The notes under the pieces are model-generated. The model saw nothing but the letters and a program-made list of their open reading frames with translations, did not search any database and had not been told where the DNA came from. A program made the translations under genes and the position numbers. From positions 1-61,021 of the IMG/VR virus record IMGVR_UViG_3300030060_003974: a stretch of 61,021 nt of DNA. One strand, given 5' to 3'. Shown in pieces: positions 6,065 through 12,345 of this stretch (position 1 is the stretch's first letter; each line of letters starts with the position of its first letter). The DNA comes from a virus.

Positions 6065-6252
6065 TGGCAGTAAAAAAAAAGAAAAAAGCAATAGCCAGAA
6101 AGAAAAAAGCAATAGGTGTCGCTAAAGATATGTTAAAGGGTAAGGTTAAAAAACCTTTACTTGTTTCAAGAAACCAAATTAAAAGAGACATTAAAAGAAA
6201 AACTAAGGCTATCGCAAGAAAAAGGAGAAAACTTAGTTCAAAAAAGAGATAA
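6064..6252 (+). CDS. Very basic small protein (62 aa)
   Basis: Lys/Arg-rich over its whole length (more than a third basic) with Ala/Ile spacing typical of a charged helix. One-base overlap with the preceding gene indicates translational coupling. Likely a nucleic-acid-binding peptide; no domain recognised. Confidence 0.7.
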   Translation: MAVKKKKKAIARKKKAIGVAKDMLKGKVKKPLLVSRNQIKRDIKRKTKAIARKRRKLSSKKR

Positions 6253-6262
6253 AATAAATCTT

Positions 6263-6270
6263 TATCTTTG
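6263..6270 (+). promoter_or_regulatory. -7 promoter box (TATCTTTG)
   Basis: Exact TAnnTTTG, 32 nt upstream of the ATG at 6303, with an AT-rich leader and no -33 TTG. Confidence 0.6.
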
Positions 6271-6302
6271 TTAATTAATTACTAACTAATAAATTTTTAA
6301 AA

Positions 6303-6503
6303 ATGAAAAAGCAAGGTTATAACGCTAGACTTGATGAGTCACTAGGCGGAAGACATAAAGGAAAACATTCTCAGTCTATGAAAGACAGAAGAGATGAAAG
6401 TAAAGCTATGTCTAAAAAAATGTATGGTCACTCTTATGGAGCTGACAAAGGAATGTCTTATAGACATACATCTTCTTGGAAAACTCACGATCATCTTAAG
6501 TAA
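6303..6503 (+). CDS. Small His/Lys/Met-rich phage protein (66 aa)
   Basis: Contains YNARLDESLGGRHKGKHSQS and SMKDRRDESKAMSKKMYG, which resemble short unannotated proteins found in many environmental tailed phages. Charged and rich in His, Ser and Met, probably disordered. Its stop overlaps the next start by one base. Probably a minor virion or nucleic-acid-binding protein; role unknown. Confidence 0.75.
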   Translation: MKKQGYNARLDESLGGRHKGKHSQSMKDRRDESKAMSKKMYGHSYGADKGMSYRHTSSWKTHDHLK

Positions 6504-6703
6504 TGGCTGGTCGTACTAAAAAAGAAAAGTTTCCTGAGATAAAAAAGTCTAGACAAGGCGCATTTACGTCTTGGGCTAAGAAAAATGGATTCAAAGATGC
6601 GTGTAGTGCTGCGTCAGCTGTCATGAAGAATACAAAAAAGTATTCTGAAAAGGTGGTTAAGATGGCAAACTACGCAAATAACTTTGGATGTAAAATGAAA
6701 TAA
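6503..6703 (+). CDS. Small basic conserved-type protein (66 aa)
   Basis: Pattern KSRQGAFTSWAKKNGF...CSAASAVMKNTKKYSEKVVKMANYANNFGCK with two Cys. I recall similar small proteins in phages and large eukaryotic DNA viruses, but with no known biochemical function. Predicted compact helical domain (residues 18-60). Coupled to the preceding gene by a one-base overlap. Confidence 0.75.
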   Translation: MAGRTKKEKFPEIKKSRQGAFTSWAKKNGFKDACSAASAVMKNTKKYSEKVVKMANYANNFGCKMK

Positions 6704-6720
6704 TAATTAAATTAAATTTT

Positions 6721-6984
6721 ATGGCTAAAAAGAAATTAACAGTTAAGAAAAAAAGTGTTGTCTCTAAAAAAGCGGTGAAAAAAAAGGTTGAAGAGCCTAA
6801 AAAAGTAGAAAAATCTGTAGTTAAAAAAGCTGATGAAGTACCAACTGAGGTAACTATGGAGAAAAAAGTTTGTCATGTTGCTTATGTTCCGCCAAAAAGA
6901 CTATGGTCGGACAAAAGACACCATCCAAACCCAGATGATCACCGATTTGACAGCAATCCTTTCTTAGGAGTAGAAGAAAAATAA
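6721..6984 (+). CDS. Lys-rich protein with Pro/His C-terminus (87 aa)
   Basis: The N-terminal half (residues 1-40) consists of Lys/Val/Ser repeats like histone-H1 tails. The second half (50-87) has a KRLWSDKRHHPNPDDHRFDSNPFLG segment. Likely a disordered DNA-binding head with a short binding motif at the tail. Part of the small basic gene cluster. Confidence 0.75.
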   Translation: MAKKKLTVKKKSVVSKKAVKKKVEEPKKVEKSVVKKADEVPTEVTMEKKVCHVAYVPPKRLWSDKRHHPNPDDHRFDSNPFLGVEEK

Positions 6985-6989
6985 AAATT

Positions 6990-7133
6990 ATGGGAAAAAT
7001 ATTAGTAAAATTAGGCTTGTGGCTACAAAAAGCTTGGTGTAAATTATTATGCAAGTGGAACTGGTTAATATCTAAACTAATTGTAGACGTTAAAGAGTGT
7101 CCTGTAGCACAATGCATGTGTAAGAAAAAATGA
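6990..7133 (+). CDS. Small Trp/Cys-rich amphipathic protein (47 aa)
   Basis: Forty-seven codons with five Trp or Cys residues in KAWCKLLCKWNW, then KECPVAQCMCKKK at the end. The first 34 residues may form a membrane-seeking amphipathic helix; the Cys-rich tail could bind metal. Its stop overlaps the next ATG by 4 nt (ATGA). Function unknown. Confidence 0.7.
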   Translation: MGKILVKLGLWLQKAWCKLLCKWNWLISKLIVDVKECPVAQCMCKKK

Positions 7134-7300
7134 AAAGAACTAAAGTAAAATCAAAAGGCTTTGGCGACACAGTTGAAAAGGTTGCAAAGGCAATCGGAGC
7201 TGATAAAGTAGCTAAAGCTTATGAAAAAGCCACGGGTAATGACTGTGGTTGTGGAAAAAGACGGGATACATTAAATCGAGTTTTTCCATATGACAGATAA
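7130..7300 (+). CDS. Small protein with CGCGKRR motif (56 aa)
   Basis: FGDTVEKVAKAIGADKVAKAYEKATGNDCGCGKRRDTLNRVFPY matches a short protein type I have seen in many phages, where a CGC-K-R motif precedes LN-FPY. The Cys pair may bind a metal. Starts by ATGA overlap with its neighbour. Role unknown; the location next to structural and lysis genes suggests a minor virion or tail-related protein. Confidence 0.8.
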   Translation: MKRTKVKSKGFGDTVEKVAKAIGADKVAKAYEKATGNDCGCGKRRDTLNRVFPYDR

Positions 7301-7330
7301 AGAGAATTTTTAACCCTCAATAATAAAAAA

Positions 7331-7864
7331 ATGGCATATCCAAAAATAACCGTAAACACGGGCAAAGCATTATCACTAATCGCTAGTGATACAATTCCAA
7401 TTCCTTACGTAGACTCAATACAATTAGTAGGAACAACCTCAGCTACTACTGCAAACAAGCTAGTTGCTGTAGGATCTGATTTTTCTAACGTAACAGTTGG
7501 TGATATTGTGTATAACACTACAGACAACACTTCAACTACTGTTACTGCAGTAGACACCTCTACAATACTTTCTGTTGCAGACGATATATTTACTTCACCT
7601 GAAGACTTTATAGTATTTCAAGCAGGGCCTGTTTTTGAAAGAAGAACAAATTCGGCATCTGGATGTTTATTGTATGTAGGAAGCAGCGAAGGAACTATGG
7701 ATGTAGCAAAATCATTCGTAGATGTAAAAGTAAAAACAGTAGCTGGAAGTATAGTTACCTTTAGTAATTTTCCTGTAGGAGATTACCTACCATTACAAGT
7801 AGTACAGTTATATGCTACAGGTACAGACGCAGCTGCAGATAATAATTGTTTAGCAATCTGGTAA
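7331..7864 (+). CDS. Putative virion/decoration protein (177 aa)
   Basis: Beta-rich Thr/Val/Ser protein with no Lys-rich stretches, unlike its neighbours. Residues about 34-97 (ANKLVAVGSDF...VGDIVYNTT...) match a segment of the large tail protein encoded at 29963 (residues about 1027-1096). This shared domain suggests a virion surface or tail component. It ends with a small beta fold. Exact role unknown. Confidence 0.75.
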   Translation: MAYPKITVNTGKALSLIASDTIPIPYVDSIQLVGTTSATTANKLVAVGSDFSNVTVGDIVYNTTDNTSTTVTAVDTSTILSVADDIFTSPEDFIVFQAGPVFERRTNSASGCLLYVGSSEGTMDVAKSFVDVKVKTVAGSIVTFSNFPVGDYLPLQVVQLYATGTDAAADNNCLAIW

Positions 7865-7865
7865 T

Positions 7866-8150
7866 ATGGCGCAGCAAATAGGAGAAGATACAAAAGTCAC
7901 ACTTGATTTAAAAACTATATCCATGATTATTGGATTTACAGTTTCTTTATGTAGTATGTATTTTGTATTACAGGCGGATATAGCAAAAGCAATGGAGCTG
8001 CCAGCACCAGAAGTTACTAAAACAGAATTTACTTATAAGGATCAAATAATACGAGACGCTATTATGACGACTCAAGAAGATGTAAAAGAAATGAAAGCTA
8101 CTCTTGAAAAACTAGATGAACGTATATTTGAGTTAACAAATGAAAGATGA
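7866..8150 (+). CDS. Single-TM protein with coiled coil (94 aa)
   Basis: A transmembrane segment at about residues 18-38 (ISMIIGFTVSLCSMYFVL) is followed by a C-terminal coiled coil (about 58-92, VKEMKATLEKLDERIFEL). This layout fits an inner-membrane lysis accessory protein such as an i-spanin, but no partner lipoprotein is evident. Overlaps the next gene by 4 nt (ATGA). Confidence 0.75.
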   Translation: MAQQIGEDTKVTLDLKTISMIIGFTVSLCSMYFVLQADIAKAMELPAPEVTKTEFTYKDQIIRDAIMTTQEDVKEMKATLEKLDERIFELTNER

Positions 8151-8485
8151 GATTATGTATACTAATATTATTTTTAATCCCAACCTTAACTTTTGCTCAA
8201 TCTTATAAAGACGGTATAGTTGTAGTTCAGTATTCAGCTGACTTTGTAAAAGCCAACGAAATAGATATTAGCAAGTTAGAAGGCGCAGACCTTTTACGTC
8301 TAGCTATGTCTGAACATCCCAAAATTTTTGAAAAAGAAGAAATAAAATTTCTACCCACTGTTTGTTTATATCATAATCGTAAACTAATTTTAAAGGTAGA
8401 AAGCGATATATCATTAAAGCTTCCAGAAGGCTCTATTGATAAAATACAAAAACATATTAATAAAATAGTAAAAAGTAAATTTTAA
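8147..8485 (+). CDS. Secreted, possibly thioredoxin-like protein (112 aa)
   Basis: N-terminal signal peptide (residues 1-17, LCILILFLIPTLTFA then Q). The mature part contains VVVQYSADFVKANEIDI and IKFLPTVCLYHNRKLIL, a strand-helix-strand pattern with a cis-Pro-like FLPT, suggestive of a thioredoxin fold. The CxxC active site is absent, so it would not be a disulfide oxidoreductase. Probably periplasmic and linked to the following outer-membrane protein gene. Fold is inference. Confidence 0.7.
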   Translation: MRLCILILFLIPTLTFAQSYKDGIVVVQYSADFVKANEIDISKLEGADLLRLAMSEHPKIFEKEEIKFLPTVCLYHNRKLILKVESDISLKLPEGSIDKIQKHINKIVKSKF

Positions 8486-8487
8486 AT

Positions 8488-9768
8488 ATGAATAGAAAAA
8501 AAATAACCGAGAAGTTTGCATTAGACGCTATCCTATATATTATAGTAATTTATATAATAGGATTTTTAACTTTTAGTGCGCAGGCTCAAGTAGTACAAGA
8601 GCCTACAAAAAAAGAAGTAAGAAAATTAAAAAAAGGATTTAATAAAGAAAATATTTTTGACAAAGTATACAAAGACCTTTTAAAATATGGAACTTTTTAT
8701 ATTGCAGGTGACGCTAGCAATCCTTATCAAAAACAATCTATCGACTATGTTGTTAGAACTAATCCTAGCGGAAACCTTTATGATGTTCCAGTGGTTCAAG
8801 ACGCAACCGAATATCATGAGTTTGATTATAGGTATGGATTTGGAATAAGACGTATAGCTCGTTTTGATTATGAAAATAAAGAAAAAGCATACTATGATGG
8901 TACAGAAAAAAACGTAGCGCTGTCTTCTCCAACAGCTGCATTTAGTGGGTTTGAATACCTGTTTCATTGGGAAAAAGAAAGAGAGCGAGGTGAGGTGTTT
9001 GAAAACCACCGTTACTTTCTTAGGCATACGGGTAAGCATCACATTGTTAAGGTCGAATCAAGGGCTGAAGGAAATGTAGGTTTTGAATATAATTCAGCTG
9101 AAGTCAGAGGGAGATTACCTATAGGGAAAAAGTTTAGTATATCAGCTGGAGTAATAGCAAGAACTCATGATCAGGCTTTTGGCTACAATCCTGTAGAGAT
9201 ATGGCTAAACGAAACTGATGAAGATGGTTACGCATTAAACCCATGGTACACTTTAGGTTTTGAATATGGGTATGATGATATAGCTTACAATCAAACTGAC
9301 CAATATGGTAACGAGGTCTTTGATTGGTACTGGATAGATGAGCAGGGTGAAATAGTGGCACATACGGATTTAGAATTTCGTGAGACAGTTTTTGCTGACT
9401 TAATGAACAGATACAACAGAGAGCAGTGGGATTTATTAGATGCTTTTGCAGAAGTAGCTCCTATTGTGGGAGCTGATTGGTACAGCTATACTGACAAAGC
9501 TTGGGTTCATGCTTACGCTAATTACATATTACCTTACCATAAGTATTTTAAGGGAGATGAGGATTTTAGTTATTTAAACAGAAACAATTGGGGATTAGGA
9601 GGCTTAAGGCAAGACTCAAAGCTAGAACAATGGGATGACTATCAGTTTGGTTTAATACTAGGCTGGAACATTACTTCAAAATTAGGTATATTTGTAGAAG
9701 GAGAATATACAAAGTTTTGGGATGCTGAAATATTTAAATCAACTATAGGACTGAATATTGAATTATGA
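8488..9768 (+). CDS. Putative outer-membrane beta-barrel protein (426 aa)
   Basis: Hydrophobic export signal at residues about 15-33 (ILYIIVIYIIGFLTFSAQAQ). The rest alternates aromatic and charged strands (FDYRYGFGIRRIARFDYE, VGFEYNSAEVRGRLP, YQFGLILGWNI, GIFVEGEYTKFW) and ends IGLNIEL, like the closing strand of an outer-membrane barrel. It overlaps the M15 peptidase gene by 4 nt, so it is in the lysis block. A phage-made barrel could block re-infection, alter the surface or aid lysis. No specific family recognised. Confidence 0.75.
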   Translation: MNRKKITEKFALDAILYIIVIYIIGFLTFSAQAQVVQEPTKKEVRKLKKGFNKENIFDKVYKDLLKYGTFYIAGDASNPYQKQSIDYVVRTNPSGNLYDVPVVQDATEYHEFDYRYGFGIRRIARFDYENKEKAYYDGTEKNVALSSPTAAFSGFEYLFHWEKERERGEVFENHRYFLRHTGKHHIVKVESRAEGNVGFEYNSAEVRGRLPIGKKFSISAGVIARTHDQAFGYNPVEIWLNETDEDGYALNPWYTLGFEYGYDDIAYNQTDQYGNEVFDWYWIDEQGEIVAHTDLEFRETVFADLMNRYNREQWDLLDAFAEVAPIVGADWYSYTDKAWVHAYANYILPYHKYFKGDEDFSYLNRNNWGLGGLRQDSKLEQWDDYQFGLILGWNITSKLGIFVEGEYTKFWDAEIFKSTIGLNIEL

Positions 9769-10223
9769 AGATAAGCGATCATATAACATATGCGGAAGCT
9801 ATTCATTCAAATACAGCTAAGAGAAAAGGAATAGATAATACACCTAATCCAACTCAAGTTGAAAACATGAAGTTGACAGCTGAGAAAGTGTTTGAACCAC
9901 TAAGAAGATGGGTGGGCGGCCCTATAAAAGTTAACTCTTTTTTCAGGTCTCCTGTTTTAAATGAAGCGATTGGAGGAGTTAGTTCCAGTCAGCACTGTAA
10001 AGGTCAGGCAATTGATATTGACGATGTATATGGATATAAAAGCAATGCCGAAATGTTTACATATATTAAAGAAATGTGTGACTTTGATCAGCTCATATGG
10101 GAATTTGGGACAGACATGAATCCTAATTGGATACATGTTTCATACGTTTCAAAAGAAGATAATAGAGGAAGATGTTTAAAGGCTTATAAAGAAGATGGTA
10201 AGACAAAATATAAAATGATATAA
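9765..10223 (+). CDS. Endolysin, M15 peptidase family
   Basis: Zn-dependent peptidoglycan peptidase of 152 residues, the usual size of single-domain M15_3 enzymes. Visible motifs: RSP near R61, S-x-H-x-x-G-x-A-x-D (75-84) with zinc ligands H77 and D84, and WIHVS (122-126) with the third ligand H124. It would cleave D-Ala-D-Ala or L-Ala-D-Glu links in the host wall. No signal peptide, so it needs the holin encoded at 11171. Identity is secure, bond specificity is not. Confidence 0.93.
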   Translation: MKISDHITYAEAIHSNTAKRKGIDNTPNPTQVENMKLTAEKVFEPLRRWVGGPIKVNSFFRSPVLNEAIGGVSSSQHCKGQAIDIDDVYGYKSNAEMFTYIKEMCDFDQLIWEFGTDMNPNWIHVSYVSKEDNRGRCLKAYKEDGKTKYKMI

Positions 10224-10381
10224 TGGCTAAAAAAGGAAGAACAAAAAAGAAAGGTAGTAAAATATGTCCAGCTGGAATAGCTTGGGCTAAAAGAACATTT
10301 GACACTTACCCTAGTGCTTATGCTAATATGGCTGCAAGTAAATATTGTAAAGACCCTAATTACGCTAAAAAAAGTAAGTAA
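10223..10381 (+). CDS. Small basic protein (52 aa)
   Basis: Contains KICPAGIAWAKRTFDTYPSAYANMAASKYCKDP with two Cys, a short motif I recall in phage and giant-virus small proteins. Lys/Arg-rich N-terminus. One-base overlap with the endolysin gene. Role unknown; one of the basic cluster. Confidence 0.78.
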   Translation: MAKKGRTKKKGSKICPAGIAWAKRTFDTYPSAYANMAASKYCKDPNYAKKSK

Positions 10382-10398
10382 ATAAATAAATAAATAAA
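10379..10398 (+). repeat. (TAAA)5 tandem repeat in a translation leader
   Basis: Five TAAA units run from the stop of one gene to 2 nt before the next ATG at 10401. A-rich leaders drive translation in Bacteroidota, so this array may tune expression and is prone to slippage. Confidence 0.6.
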
Positions 10399-10400
10399 TC

Positions 10401-10649
10401 ATGGCAAAAAAAAGAAAAAAGAAACTTAAACCGACCGTAGGTTCAACAAGATTTACTGAGGCAAGAAAGAGAAATGTAAAAGTCAAACCAGTAAATAAAA
10501 AAGCAGCAGCTAAAAGAAAGGCTATCATCTCTAAAGTTAGAAAAGCTGGTGAAGCTAAAGTAAGTGCATCTGTAAAAGCAAGAAATAAACGTATAGGAGG
10601 AAGAAGCGTGAGGATAAATCAAAACACCATGCGTAGAAGAAATAGATAA
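10401..10649 (+). CDS. Very basic protein (82 aa)
   Basis: Lys/Arg-rich throughout, with Ala-rich helix stretches (residues 33-60) and an RINQNTMRRRNR end. Looks like a disordered nucleic-acid-binding protein, perhaps packaged with DNA. One-base overlap with the next gene. Confidence 0.72.
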   Translation: MAKKRKKKLKPTVGSTRFTEARKRNVKVKPVNKKAAAKRKAIISKVRKAGEAKVSASVKARNKRIGGRSVRINQNTMRRRNR

Positions 10650-10891
10650 TGGCAGGAGCGTTAAAAAAGTGGCGGGATCAAGATTGGGTTCGTATTGGTA
10701 GTGATGGAAAAATCAAAGGAAAATGCGGTACTTCAAAAGATAAAAAAAATCCTGATAGGTGTTTGCCTAGGTCAAAAGCAAATAGCTTATCAAGAAGACA
10801 ATTAGCTGCCACTGCACGCAAAAAGAAAAAAGCGGGAGCAAAAGGTAAAACTGTAGTTAGCAACACTAGAGCTGCAAAAGTAAAATCATAA
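10649..10891 (+). CDS. Conserved small basic protein, resembling DUF5872-type proteins (80 aa)
   Basis: Pattern W-x-x-x-x-W-V-R-I-G-S-D-G-K-I-K-G-K-C-G-T-S, then KKNPDRCLP, then RQLAATARKKKKAGAKGKTVVSNTRAAKV. This arrangement is shared with small proteins of phages and large DNA viruses; the Pfam name is from memory. Two conserved Cys. Function unknown, possibly virion-associated. Confidence 0.78.
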   Translation: MAGALKKWRDQDWVRIGSDGKIKGKCGTSKDKKNPDRCLPRSKANSLSRRQLAATARKKKKAGAKGKTVVSNTRAAKVKS

Positions 10892-11169
10892 TGGCAATAA
10901 GAAGAACAACAGGTAGAGGGGGTAATTATAGGTCGACTAAGTCTGGCGCTGGAATGACTAAAAAAGGTGTGGCTGCATACAGAAGAGCAAACCCTGGGTC
11001 TAAGTTGAAAACTGCAGTTACAGGCAAAGTAAAACCAGGAAGTAAAAGAGCTAAAAGAAGAAAATCTTATTGCGCAAGAAGTTTAGGGCAATTAAAAAGA
11101 AGTAGTGCTAAAACAAGAAATAATCCTAATTCTAGAATTAGACAAGCTAGAAGAAGATGGAAATGTTAA
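10891..11169 (+). CDS. Conserved small basic protein, resembling DUF6321 (92 aa)
   Basis: Contains GAGMTKKGVAAYRRANPGSKLKTAV, KPGSKRAKRRKSYCARS and NPNSRIRQARRRWKC, the hallmark blocks of a small family found in phages and giant viruses. Two Cys and strong positive charge. Overlaps the previous gene by one base. Function unknown; the family's spread suggests a packaged or DNA-contacting protein. Confidence 0.82.
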   Translation: MAIRRTTGRGGNYRSTKSGAGMTKKGVAAYRRANPGSKLKTAVTGKVKPGSKRAKRRKSYCARSLGQLKRSSAKTRNNPNSRIRQARRRWKC

Positions 11170-11170
11170 T

Positions 11171-11581
11171 ATGAAAGATATATTATTAAAAATATTTGGA
11201 GGTTCAGCTGGAGAAGTCACTAATAGACTTTCTAATGTGGTGGATAAATTTGTAAGAACAAAAGATGAAAAAGCCGCTTTTGAAAAAGAGATGACGCAAA
11301 TATTAATTGAAGCTGAAGCAGCTATGCAAAAAAACGTAACTGATAGATGGAAAGCAGACATGGCATCTGATAACAAACTTTCAAAATCAGTAAGGCCTTT
11401 AGTTTTAATTTTTGTTATTGTCTGTACTATGGTGCTAATTTTTATTGACTCAGGATTTATTAACTTTGCAGTTGAAGAAAAATGGTCAGATTTACTTCAA
11501 ATGCTTCTTATTACAATTGTTGCAGCATACTTCGGAGGAAGGTCTTATGAAAAAGGTAAATCGATAAAAGGTAAAAAATAA
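11171..11581 (+). CDS. Putative holin (3TM-holin type)
   Basis: I use ATG at 11171 (136 residues), which directly follows the previous stop. A charged N-terminal domain (1-65) is followed by DRWKADMASDNKLSKSVRPLVL and two clear membrane helices (about 77-95 and 101-121) ending GGRSYEKGK. This matches holins of the 3TM/gene-transfer-release type, although only two strong TM segments are seen. It would permeabilise the inner membrane and release the M15 endolysin. Confidence 0.8.
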   Translation: MKDILLKIFGGSAGEVTNRLSNVVDKFVRTKDEKAAFEKEMTQILIEAEAAMQKNVTDRWKADMASDNKLSKSVRPLVLIFVIVCTMVLIFIDSGFINFAVEEKWSDLLQMLLITIVAAYFGGRSYEKGKSIKGKK

Positions 11582-11586
11582 ATTAA

Positions 11587-12327
11587 ATGGCAAGAATAAG
11601 TACCTACGAAAAAGATTTAAATATAAATCCAGATGATAAATGGATTGGTACAGATGCCGATTTTCTAGACGCTACCAAAAACTTTACAGCTGGAGCTGTA
11701 GCCACATGGATTGCGCAGTTTAATTACGTAGACAATCCCTTCCCAAGATACACATATAAAGATATGACCATACCAGCTAATATAGCCGCTGGTAGAGAGT
11801 GCGGAACAATTACTCAAGATCCAGCAGTAGCTGGAGTTATTCCTTTTTCAACTCTTACAGATTTTATGCTAAGCATTTATCAAAAAAACAGATGTACTGT
11901 AGATATATCAGGTTACTATACTGCGCCTTTAGTGGGGTCAACAGTTATAATAACTAAATGTACAGACATGTCAACATGGGGTATTTTTACTTGGGCAGCC
12001 GCTCAAGTTGACCCTTTAGAAACAAGCTTTTTCGATATTCAAGTTACTTATATTGCAGGTAATGGAGGCTTCGAAAATGATCAAGATTATTTTATATCTT
12101 TGTTGGACTATGGAACTAATGTTCCTGGCGATAAAAATCACGTTGCAACTTTAACGCCTGCAGCGTCAACTTTTAACGTAAACCACGGTCTTAATAAATT
12201 TTCATCAGTCACAATAGTTGACCCAAATGAAGAAATAGTTGAGGCTCATGTAGATTACACTAGCGCTAACTCTGTAACCATAACGTTTTCAGAAGTAGTA
12301 AACAATTATAAGGCGTTTTTTAATTAA
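11587..12327 (+). CDS. Virion-associated/tail fibre accessory protein (246 aa)
   Basis: Beta-rich protein; residues about 100-175 form a mixed aromatic domain. The C-terminal 60 residues (NVNHGLNKFSSVTIVD...VEAHVDYTSANSVTITF) resemble the last 70 residues of the long fibre encoded at 12346, a terminal module common to phage fibres. It is therefore likely a fibre or baseplate accessory protein. Confidence 0.75.
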   Translation: MARISTYEKDLNINPDDKWIGTDADFLDATKNFTAGAVATWIAQFNYVDNPFPRYTYKDMTIPANIAAGRECGTITQDPAVAGVIPFSTLTDFMLSIYQKNRCTVDISGYYTAPLVGSTVIITKCTDMSTWGIFTWAAAQVDPLETSFFDIQVTYIAGNGGFENDQDYFISLLDYGTNVPGDKNHVATLTPAASTFNVNHGLNKFSSVTIVDPNEEIVEAHVDYTSANSVTITFSEVVNNYKAFFN

Positions 12328-12345
12328 TAAAAGAAAAAAAATATT

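Noticed and set aside
6830-6836. CTGATGA on the plus strand
   Set aside because: Codons Ala-Asp-Glu in a Lys-rich gene; no stem II hairpin or GAAA follows.
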